A stretch of DNA of 50,696 nucleotides from the NCBI GenBank assembly GCA_900767815.1, contig CAAGAM010000135.1, forward strand, positions 1-50,696. The letters are read 5' to 3'. How positions within the stretch are numbered: position 1 is the stretch's first letter; the number at the start of each line of letters is the position of its first letter. Below, piece after piece: positions 23,682 through 30,923 of the stretch. The notes beneath the pieces were generated by a model. The model was given only the letters and a program-made list of their open reading frames with translations, searched no databases and was not told where the DNA came from. The position numbers were made by a program, and so were the translations under genes. Source of the stretch: Clostridia bacterium. Lineage in GTDB: Bacteria; Bacillota; Clostridia; Christensenellales; Borkfalkiaceae.

Positions 23682-25133
23682 TCAGTATTTTTGCTTTATT
23701 ATATTTTTGAAAAGAGGAACGAGAAGGACCAGGGAAGCGAGAGTCCAGGCTCCCGGATCGCCGAAACAAACCCCGAAAAACGCGGCGGCGGACGCCGAGG
23801 AATTTATCGCTCCGCCGTTTATAATTACGGGCAGGAACATGCAGATGAGCGTTCTTGCGGTGAGTTCCGCTATGCCCGCGCCTAAAACGAATCCCGAACG
23901 GCATACGCCCTGAACCGCGCTTCTTACGACTATCAGAAATCCGAGAACGAAATAAAGCGCAAAATCGAGATAAACGTAAATATTGCCGTATTTTATCGAT
24001 TCGGCGGTGATTTTTTCCGCGCTCATGAATATGTATTGATATGCGCCGTCAATCGTCAGAAGCAGCGCCGCGCCGAGGCAGAATACGTATATCGCAAGCA
24101 TGATTATAACCGATTGCAGCGTGCCTTTTTTTATGTTTTCGTAATTGCCTTTGCCGAAGTTCTGAGCGTTGAACCCGAGAATAGCCGCGCCCAGTCCGTT
24201 ATAAAAAGACATGAGGAAATTTATCAGTTTGTTCGCCGCGCCGAAGCCGTTTTGAGCGGGCGCGAGAGGGAGCATCGTCCCGTCCTTGTTTAAATCGAAC
24301 TTAACTACGCCGCCTTGCATAACTATTATGCCTATCGCTAAAATGGAAAACTGAAGCCCCAAGGGTATGCCTTGTTTAAGGTGCGGAACGAGGTCTTTCA
24401 AAGCGGTTTTGAAATCGTCGCCCGAAAGGCGCAACGCCTTATATTTGATTACGGTGTAACAAAAACACCCTACCATGCTGAGGAACTGAGTTATAACGGT
24501 GGCAATCGCCGCGCCCGCGGGACCCATTCTGAATCCCGAAAGGAAAAGAATATCGAGCGCGATGTTTAAAGCCGTTGAAATAACGAGAAAAATAAGCGGC
24601 GTAACCGAATCTCCGTAAGCTCTTAAAATTCCGCATACAAAATTATAGCCCATCTGGGTGAATATGCCGAGGAAGATAATAAAACAATATATATATGCCG
24701 CGTCGTAAACCTCTTTGTTCGCGGGCGTTACGTTGATGAAACCCAAAAGAGCGGGCAGAAGCAGAATAGATAACACCGTTAAAATCGCCGAGATGATAAC
24801 CGAAAGGTAAATCTGCGCCGCGAAAGACCGCCGCACTCCCTTTTCGTCGTTAAGCCCGACGTGTTTTGCCGTTATAACGCTGAAACCCGACGTGCATCCG
24901 AATGCGAATTGCAGAAAAATGAAGGTTAAGGGAAAAGTGTCGTTAACGCCCGCAACCTGCCCCGCGGTGAGCGTTTGCCCGCAGATTATCGCGTCGGTTA
25001 AAACGTAAATCTGTTGCAGAAAATAAGAGAGCATAATGGGCGCGCCGTATAAAAGGAGAACCTTCCACGGTTTTCCCTTCGTAAGGTCTACGGGTTTTAT
25101 GAGTTTTTTAAAAAACGAGGTATCTTTCGTCAT
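23682..25133 (-). CDS. MATE-family multidrug/toxin exporter
   Basis: 483 residues, about twelve hydrophobic helices. The N terminus VDLTKGKPWKVLLLYGAPIM with SYFLQQIYVLTDAIICG is typical, as are GTVxG-like PLTFIFLQFAFGCTSGFSVI and the RAYGDSVTPL loop between helices. MATE proteins expel cationic drugs or metabolites using Na or H gradients; the substrate cannot be told from sequence. There is an insert with NKDGTMLPLAPAQNGFGAAN in the second half. The only Shine-Dalgarno-like sequence is CGGGGA before the ATG. It is transcribed alone. Confidence 0.93.
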   Translation of the reverse strand: MTKDTSFFKKLIKPVDLTKGKPWKVLLLYGAPIMLSYFLQQIYVLTDAIICGQTLTAGQVAGVNDTFPLTFIFLQFAFGCTSGFSVITAKHVGLNDEKGVRRSFAAQIYLSVIISAILTVLSILLLPALLGFINVTPANKEVYDAAYIYCFIIFLGIFTQMGYNFVCGILRAYGDSVTPLIFLVISTALNIALDILFLSGFRMGPAGAAIATVITQFLSMVGCFCYTVIKYKALRLSGDDFKTALKDLVPHLKQGIPLGLQFSILAIGIIVMQGGVVKFDLNKDGTMLPLAPAQNGFGAANKLINFLMSFYNGLGAAILGFNAQNFGKGNYENIKKGTLQSVIIMLAIYVFCLGAALLLTIDGAYQYIFMSAEKITAESIKYGNIYVYLDFALYFVLGFLIVVRSAVQGVCRSGFVLGAGIAELTARTLICMFLPVIINGGAINSSASAAAFFGVCFGDPGAWTLASLVLLVPLFKNIIKQKY

Positions 25134-25172
25134 GTTTTTTCCCCGAAAAAGTTTGTTTTTTATTACGCCCGT

Positions 25173-25201
25173 ATTTTATTCTTTTTTCGGAGAAATTGCA
25201 A
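25173..25201 (-). promoter_or_regulatory. Promoter for the MATE gene
   Basis: Minus strand TTGCAA (25196-25201), 17-base spacer, TAAAAT (25173-25178). Confidence 0.7.
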
Positions 25202-25289
25202 TCGTTTGCGCTTAATTTTCCAAAGAAAAATATGAAAATGATTTATATTCGAATTTTTTTAATATTTACGGTAAATTTTCGATTTTCGT

Positions 25290-25318
25290 TTGACACCGTT
25301 ATATAAATTTAGTATAAT
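25290..25318 (+). promoter_or_regulatory. Promoter of the hydrogenase operon
   Basis: TTGACA (25290-25295), 17-base spacer, TATAAT (25313-25318). The predicted transcript has a leader of about 120 bases before the first start codon. Confidence 0.9.
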
Positions 25319-25346
25319 ACTATATGAATGCGGATATAGAAGCAAC

Positions 25347-25400
25347 GCGATTCAAAGGCGAAGCGGAAAGCCTGTGGGCAGAGCGGAAAACAGGAATCGC
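25347..25400 (+). promoter_or_regulatory. Foldable leader of the hydrogenase operon
   Basis: GCGATT (25347-25352) pairs with AATCGC (25395-25400), and CCTGT (25371-25375) with ACAGG (25390-25394), the two stems being contiguous on the right side. Each unpaired strand carries a similar purine-rich sequence (GGCGAAGCGGAAAG and GGCAGAGCGGAAAA). It matches no riboswitch I know; it may be a regulatory leader. Confidence 0.45.
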
Positions 25401-25445
25401 AAGGGCGTTTCGATTCAACATTTTTTACTTAAAGGAGGGCTAAAA

Positions 25446-25934
25446 ATGGCTCATTTACAGGAGGCGGCGGTTAAGCGGATTAACGAAATCTGCAACAGAT
25501 ATAAAGACGAAAAGACCCCGCTCATGATGATTCTGAGCGACATTCAGAAGGAATACGGTTATATTCCTCTCGAAGTTCAGGAGCTTGTTTCCGAAAAGAC
25601 GGGGATTTCCGTTGCGGAAATTTACGGCGTGGTAACTTTCTATTCCTTTTTCTCGCTTCAACCGAAGGGAAAATACGTTATCGGTTGCTGCCTCGGTACG
25701 GCATGCTACGTCAAAGGCGCTCAGCAGGTTGTCGACAAATTTTCCGACATGCTCAAAATCAAACCGGGCGAAACGAGCGAAGACGGACTTTTCACTCTCG
25801 ACGCGCTTCGTTGCATAGGCGCGTGCGGTATTGCTCCCGCTGTGTCGATAAACGGCAAAGTTTATCCTAAAATGACGGTTGACGCCGTTCCCGCGGTTAT
25901 CGAAGAGTACAGAAAACTTGGAGGCGGACTGTAA
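25446..25934 (+). CDS. hydC: NuoE-like [2Fe-2S] subunit of the [FeFe] hydrogenase
   Basis: 162 residues, a thioredoxin-like ferredoxin. The ligand cysteines lie in CCLGTACYVKG (C82, C87) and CIGACGIAP (C123, C127). The helical N terminus (TPLMMILSDIQKEYGYIP and ISVAEIYGVVTFYSFF) is typical of NuoE/HndA. It passes electrons between NADH at the HydB subunit and the other clusters. ATG 25446 is behind AAAGGAGGG; the frame is open upstream to 25290, but only through promoter DNA. Its stop overlaps the start of the next gene (TAATG). Confidence 0.95.
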   Translation: MAHLQEAAVKRINEICNRYKDEKTPLMMILSDIQKEYGYIPLEVQELVSEKTGISVAEIYGVVTFYSFFSLQPKGKYVIGCCLGTACYVKGAQQVVDKFSDMLKIKPGETSEDGLFTLDALRCIGACGIAPAVSINGKVYPKMTVDAVPAVIEEYRKLGGGL

Positions 25935-27802
25935 TGAAGATAAGAAATATTGAAGAATTGAACTCCGCAACGGAGAGATGCTCCAAATGTATGGACGCTA
26001 AATTTACGGGATCGGACGGCAGAAGACATATCGTTCTTTGCGGCGGTACGGGTTGTCTTTCTTCCCATTCGGCGGAAATAAAAGCCGAGTTCGAAAGGCT
26101 TATAGCGGAGAAAAATCTCGGTGACAAGGTTACCGTCAATCAGGTAGGTTGTTTCGGATTCTGCTCGCAGGGACCTTTCGTTAAAATTTATCCCGAAGAT
26201 ACGCTTTACAGAATGGTTAAGCTCGACGACGTTCTCGAAATCGTCGAAAAGGATATCGAGGGCGGAGAAATCGTCGACAGACTTTTATACGTTGACCCCG
26301 TCACCGAAAAGAAAGTTTCCAAGCAGGACGAAATAACTTTCTATAAAAAACAGGTTCGTATCGCTTTGCACGGCTGCGGATCGATCAATCCCGAAAATAT
26401 CGACGAAGCACTCGGCGCGGGCGCGTTCCGCGGGCTTGCAAACGCTCTTAAAAAAGACAGAGCGGACGTTATTAAGGATATACTCGATTCGGGGCTTCGC
26501 GGCAGAGGCGGCGGCGGTTTCCCGACGGGAAGAAAATGGCAGTTCGCATACGCTCAGCCCGACGGGGAGAAATACGTTGTCTGCAACGGCGACGAGGGCG
26601 ATCCGGGCGCGTTCATGGACAGATCCATTCTCGAAGGTAATCCCCTTGCGGTTATCGAGGGTATGATGATCGCGGGTTACGCAATCGGCGCAGAGAACGG
26701 TTATTTCTACGTAAGAGCGGAATATCCCATTGCCGTCAACAGACTTAAAATAGCTATCAAACAGGCGGAAGATTTAGGGCTTATCGGAGATAACATTCTC
26801 GGAACGGGCTTCAACTTCCACGTACATATTCGTCTCGGCGCGGGCGCGTTCGTCTGCGGCGAAGAGACCGCGCTTTTAAACTCCATCGAAGGTCAGCGCG
26901 GTATGCCGAGACCCCGTCCCCCGTTCCCCGCGGTTAAGGGTTTGTGGCAATGCCCCACGATCGTCAACAACGTCGAAACTCTCGCGTGCGTTCCTTACAT
27001 CATGAGAGAGGGCGTTGAGGCGTTCGCTAAACACGGAACGGAAAAATCCAAAGGCACGAAGGTTTTCGCGCTCGGCGGAAAAATCAATAACGTAGGTCTT
27101 GTGGAAGTCCCCATGGGAACAACTCTCCGCGAGCTTATTTACGATATCGGCGGCGGAATTCCTCACGGAAAGAAATTCAAAGCCATTCAGACGGGCGGAC
27201 CGTCCGGCGGATGCCTCACCGAAGCCGACCTCGACGCGGAAATCGATTTCGATAACCTCGTTGCGAAAGGCTCGATGATGGGATCGGGCGGAGCCATCGT
27301 CATGGACGAAGACAACTGCATGGTCGACGTTGCGAAATTCTATATGGAATTCATTTACGACGAATCGTGCGGTAAATGTTCTCCCTGCCGTATCGGAACA
27401 AAGAGAATGCTCGAGCTTTTAACCAAAATCGTCGACGGAAAGGCCACCATGGACGACCTTGACGCTTTGGAACAGCTTGCCGCGAACGTAAGAAGCAATT
27501 CGCTTTGCGCGCTCGGTCAGACGGCTCCCAACCCCATTTTGTCCACGCTCGCTCATTTCAGAAACGAATACGTCGCGCATATCGTGGAAAAACGTTGCCC
27601 CGCGCATGTCTGTAAGCACCTTATGGTGTATTCCATCGATCCCGATAAGTGCAAAAAGTGTAGTCTTTGCTCAAAGAAATGCCCCGTTGACGCTATTCAC
27701 GGCGTTGTCGGTAAAGAGCCGTACGTTATCGATACGACGAAGTGTATTAAGTGCGGAATGTGTATCGCGTCGTGTAAGTTCGGCGCGGTTGAGAAAAAGT
27801 AA
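25934..27802 (+). CDS. hydB: NuoF-like NADH/FMN subunit of the [FeFe] hydrogenase
   Basis: 622 residues, the domain order of Thermotoga-type HydB. The N-terminal thioredoxin-like [2Fe-2S] domain has CGGTGCLSS (C36, C41) and GCFGFCSQGP. The FMN/NADH domain has GLRGRGGGGFPTGRKW (about 188-203), CNGDEGDPGAF and LRLGAGAFVCGEETALL-like sequence. Then come an SLBB-like segment, a 4Fe-4S motif ESCGKCSPCRIGTKRM, and two ferredoxin motifs CKKCSLCSKKCPVDAI and CIKCGMCIASCKFGAV at the end. It takes electrons from or to NAD(H), and in bifurcating enzymes also ferredoxin. It lies in the middle of the operon, 17 bases before hydA. Confidence 0.96.
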   Translation: MKIRNIEELNSATERCSKCMDAKFTGSDGRRHIVLCGGTGCLSSHSAEIKAEFERLIAEKNLGDKVTVNQVGCFGFCSQGPFVKIYPEDTLYRMVKLDDVLEIVEKDIEGGEIVDRLLYVDPVTEKKVSKQDEITFYKKQVRIALHGCGSINPENIDEALGAGAFRGLANALKKDRADVIKDILDSGLRGRGGGGFPTGRKWQFAYAQPDGEKYVVCNGDEGDPGAFMDRSILEGNPLAVIEGMMIAGYAIGAENGYFYVRAEYPIAVNRLKIAIKQAEDLGLIGDNILGTGFNFHVHIRLGAGAFVCGEETALLNSIEGQRGMPRPRPPFPAVKGLWQCPTIVNNVETLACVPYIMREGVEAFAKHGTEKSKGTKVFALGGKINNVGLVEVPMGTTLRELIYDIGGGIPHGKKFKAIQTGGPSGGCLTEADLDAEIDFDNLVAKGSMMGSGGAIVMDEDNCMVDVAKFYMEFIYDESCGKCSPCRIGTKRMLELLTKIVDGKATMDDLDALEQLAANVRSNSLCALGQTAPNPILSTLAHFRNEYVAHIVEKRCPAHVCKHLMVYSIDPDKCKKCSLCSKKCPVDAIHGVVGKEPYVIDTTKCIKCGMCIASCKFGAVEKK

Positions 27803-27819
27803 GCGGAGGACGGTTATAA

Positions 27820-29586
27820 ATGGCTAAAGTTAATATTAAAATCGAAGGAGTTCCTTACGAAGTCGAAGCGGGTATGACCATACTCGAAGCAGCAAAAGCT
27901 TGCGGATACGAAATCCCCTCCCTCTGCGCTTTCAATCACGGCGAATGCTCTAAAGGTTCGTGCAGAGTATGCCTTGTCGAGGCTACGGGTGCGAGAGGTC
28001 TCGTCGCTTCGTGCGTATATCCCGTAAACGAAGGAATGGAAATCACGATTTCTTCCCCCAAAGCCGTGGAGGCGAGAAGATGTTCCGTCGAACTTCTTCT
28101 TTCCAATCACAATAAAAATTGTCAGCAGTGCGATAAAAACGGCAAGTGCGAGCTTCTTCACGTCGCTCAGCTCGTCGGCGCGAGAGACGATATGTATCAG
28201 GGCGAAATGACCCCCGTTACGGTAGATACTCTCACTCCGTCGGTAAAGAGAGACACTTCGAAGTGTATTCTTTGCGGAAGATGTATCGAAAGATGTAAAA
28301 ACGCGCACGGTCTTTCCGTTCTCGGGTTTGAAAAGAGAGGATTCAAGACGATCGTCGCTCCCGCGGGTAACAGAAGTTTTGCAAACTCCCCCTGTATTCT
28401 TTGCGGACAGTGCGTAACCGTATGTCCTACGGGCGCGCTCATGGAAGTTTCCGAAATAGAGAAAGTAGACGCGGCGATGAAAGCGGGCAAATACGTAGTC
28501 GTTCAGACGGCTCCCGCGGTAAGAGCGGCTTTAGGCGAGGAATTCGGATATAAAATCGGCACTCCGGTAACGGGTAAAATGGTTGCGGCTCTTCGCCGTC
28601 TCGGATTCAAAAAGGTTTTCGACACCAATTTCGGCGCGGACCTCACCATTATGGAAGAAGCTACCGAGCTTTTGACGAGAGTTAAAGAAAAAGGCGTTCT
28701 TCCGATGATTACTTCCTGCTCTCCGGGCTGGGTAAACTATGCGGAATATTATTACGGCGACCTTCTTCCCCACCTTTCGAGCTGCAAATCGCCGCACGAA
28801 ATGTTCGGCGCGATTTTGAAGAGCTACTATGCGGAGAAGAAAGGGCTTAAACCCGAAGACGTTTACGTCGTTTCGATTATGCCCTGCGTTGCCAAAAAAT
28901 ACGAAAAGGAAAGACCCGAACTCGTTACCGACGGCTTAAAGGACGTAGACGCCGTTTTAACGACAAGGGAACTTGCAAAACTTATCAAACGTTCGGGAAT
29001 AATTTTCAACAGACTTCCCGACGAGGATTTCGATTACGATATAGTAGGCGATTACACCGGCGCGGGCGTTATCTTCGGCGCGACGGGCGGCGTTATGGAA
29101 GCGGCGCTTCGTACCGCGGCGTATAAACTCACGGGTAAAGAACTCGAGAACGTCGAACTTAAAGAAGTGAGAGGTCTTCAAGGAATCAAAGAGGCTTCTT
29201 ACAATCTCGGAGGCATCGAAGTTAAAGTTGCCGTCGCTTCGGGTATGAAGAACGCGAAAGTTCTTCTAGACGAAATCAGAGAAGGCAAGAGCGAATATCT
29301 GTTCATCGAAATCATGGGTTGCCCCGGCGGATGCGTTGCGGGCGGCGGTCAGCCGTTCGTTAAGCCCTGCTTCCTTCCCGACGAAGACGATAATATTCTC
29401 GACACTTACAAAGAGAAGAGAGCAAACGCCCTTTACTCGGAAGACGAGGGCAGACCTTTAAGAGTTTCGCACAAGAACCCGCAGATCATCGAGCTTTACG
29501 AAAAGTTCCTCGGCGAACCCAACTCGCACAAGGCTCACGAGCTTCTGCACACTTCTTACAGCGCGAAAGAAAGATTCAAAGACTGA
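27820..29586 (+). CDS. hydA: [FeFe] hydrogenase catalytic subunit
   Basis: 588 residues. In order: plant-type [2Fe-2S] domain (CxxxxxCxxC in CAFNHGECSKGSCRVC), His-ligated 4Fe-4S motif (HNKNCQQCDKNGKCEL), two 4Fe-4S motifs (CILCGRCIERCKNAHG and CILCGQCVTVCPTGAL), then the H-cluster domain. H-cluster signatures: TSCSPGW (298-304), MPCVAKKYE (354-362) and EIMGCPGGCVAGGGQP (C501, C505). The first has Ser where most enzymes have a second Cys. The C terminus has an extra 60 residues after the L3 motif. It reversibly makes H2 from protons; with hydB and hydC it forms an NADH/ferredoxin-coupled enzyme. The maturases are not in the window. Confidence 0.97.
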   Translation: MAKVNIKIEGVPYEVEAGMTILEAAKACGYEIPSLCAFNHGECSKGSCRVCLVEATGARGLVASCVYPVNEGMEITISSPKAVEARRCSVELLLSNHNKNCQQCDKNGKCELLHVAQLVGARDDMYQGEMTPVTVDTLTPSVKRDTSKCILCGRCIERCKNAHGLSVLGFEKRGFKTIVAPAGNRSFANSPCILCGQCVTVCPTGALMEVSEIEKVDAAMKAGKYVVVQTAPAVRAALGEEFGYKIGTPVTGKMVAALRRLGFKKVFDTNFGADLTIMEEATELLTRVKEKGVLPMITSCSPGWVNYAEYYYGDLLPHLSSCKSPHEMFGAILKSYYAEKKGLKPEDVYVVSIMPCVAKKYEKERPELVTDGLKDVDAVLTTRELAKLIKRSGIIFNRLPDEDFDYDIVGDYTGAGVIFGATGGVMEAALRTAAYKLTGKELENVELKEVRGLQGIKEASYNLGGIEVKVAVASGMKNAKVLLDEIREGKSEYLFIEIMGCPGGCVAGGGQPFVKPCFLPDEDDNILDTYKEKRANALYSEDEGRPLRVSHKNPQIIELYEKFLGEPNSHKAHELLHTSYSAKERFKD

Positions 29587-29608
29587 TTTTTATAAAAAGT
29601 TGATTTTT

Positions 29609-29637
29609 GCGGGCGGAAATTTTTCCGCCCGCCTTTT
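29609..29637 (+). terminator. Terminator of the hydrogenase operon
   Basis: GCGGGCGGAAA (29609-29619) pairs perfectly with TTTCCGCCCGC (29622-29632), then CTTTTCGTTTTTTT. Confidence 0.9.
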
Positions 29638-29670
29638 CGTTTTTTTGCCGATGCCCGTATAAATCCGCCG

Positions 29671-29690
29671 TTAATCGGCTTATAGGCGGG
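29671..29690 (+). repeat. Dispersed TAATCG motif
   Basis: TTAATCGGCTTATAGGCGGG, followed by TTTTA. With the preceding CCGCC (29666-29670) it can form a terminator-like hairpin. See the copies at 11718, 16244 and 36123. Confidence 0.6.
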
Positions 29691-29772
29691 TTTTATGACA
29701 ATTTAAGGAGATCGGAAGAGATGGTTTCGGGTGAAACATTCCGAAATTTAAAAAAGTTCTTTCAATAAGTTA

Positions 29773-29801
29773 TTGATTTTATTTATATTACATGGTAAAA
29801 T
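29773..29801 (+). promoter_or_regulatory. Promoter for the SbcD/SbcC-like pair
   Basis: TTGATT (29773-29778), 17-base spacer, TAAAAT (29796-29801). The leader contains GGCACAGCC and GCGGGCAAAAAGCCCGC hairpins before the start. Confidence 0.65.
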
Positions 29802-29858
29802 AAAGACAGCGGCACAGCCGTTATATTCGGCGGGCAAAAAGCCCGCGTGAGGTAAAAC

Positions 29859-30923
29859 ATGAAATTTGTGCATTGCGCGGATATACATTTAGGCTCGAAA
29901 ATCGCGGCGAAGCTTCCGCCCGAAAAGACGGAAGAGAGAAAAGCCGAGGTGAGAGCGGCCTTTAAAAACATGGTGGAAAAGGCCGCCGGTTACGGGGCGA
30001 AAGTTATCGTTCTTGCGGGCGACGTGTTCGACAGCGACCGACCCTTAAAAAAGGATAAAGAGTTTTTTTACAGCGTTGTGAAGAATAATCCGGATATAGA
30101 TTTCCTTTATCTTCGCGGAAATCACGACAATCTCGAATCTTACTCGGAAGACCTTGACAATCTGAAAACCTTTACAAACGAATGGAGCGGGTATAGCTAT
30201 GGAAACGTGGAGTTTTACGGACTGGAAACCGCGGCGGAAAATTATTCGTCCATGTATTCGTCCTTAAAACTTGACCCCGCTAAGATAAATATAGTAATTC
30301 TGCACGGGCAAAAGAGCGATTCCGTCGGTAAAGACAAAATAAATATCGCTAAATTAAAAAACAAAAATATAGATTATCTCGCTTTGGGGCATATTCATTC
30401 GGTAAACTTCGGCAGAATCGACGAAAGGGGCGTCTACGCTTACCCCGGCTGCTTAGAGGGGCGCGGGTTCGACGAGACGGGAGCGAAAGGTTTTATTCTC
30501 GTCGATACGGAAGACGGAAAAATAAAAGCGGGGTTTGTGGAAAACTCGGTGAGAAAAACCGATGAATTCACCGTCGATATTTCCGCCGCGAACGACGTTT
30601 ACGAGGCTTACAGAATAGTAAAAAGCAATATAAACGCGCAGAAATCGGATTTATTGAGGATTGTTTTAAAAGGCGAAATATCTTTCGACGGCGAGGGACT
30701 TAAAGGGGAAATCGAAAGGCTTTTGTCTGGCGAATATTATTTCGTTTCCGTGAAAGACGATACTTTGAGGAAATTCGACGCGGAAAAAATCGCGGGGGAC
30801 AATTCGCTTAAAGGGGAGTTCATCCGCCTTGTTTTAGCCGACGAGACGATAGACGGCGAAAAGAAACAAAAGGTTATATCGGTCGGGCTGAAAGCTCTTT
30901 CCGACAGGGAGCTTGACATATGA
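29859..30923 (+). CDS. SbcD/YhaO-like metallophosphoesterase (DNA repair exonuclease)
   Basis: 354 residues. The calcineurin-like metal-binding motifs are in order: CADIHLG (D8, H10), LAGDVFDSD, LRGNHDN, ILHGQKSD and LALGHIHSV. The C-terminal 130 residues resemble the capping domain of SbcD-type nucleases. The partner gene overlaps by four bases (ATGA), so the two products should form an Mre11/Rad50-like complex that opens DNA ends or hairpins. ATG 29859 is preceded by GTGAGG. Confidence 0.9.
   Translation: MKFVHCADIHLGSKIAAKLPPEKTEERKAEVRAAFKNMVEKAAGYGAKVIVLAGDVFDSDRPLKKDKEFFYSVVKNNPDIDFLYLRGNHDNLESYSEDLDNLKTFTNEWSGYSYGNVEFYGLETAAENYSSMYSSLKLDPAKINIVILHGQKSDSVGKDKINIAKLKNKNIDYLALGHIHSVNFGRIDERGVYAYPGCLEGRGFDETGAKGFILVDTEDGKIKAGFVENSVRKTDEFTVDISAANDVYEAYRIVKSNINAQKSDLLRIVLKGEISFDGEGLKGEIERLLSGEYYFVSVKDDTLRKFDAEKIAGDNSLKGEFIRLVLADETIDGEKKQKVISVGLKALSDRELDI

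Noticed and set aside
29721..29768. 15-codon ORF behind AAGGAG upstream of the SbcD-like gene
   Set aside because: It lies upstream of the likely promoter for the next gene and is too short to support without conservation or expression data.
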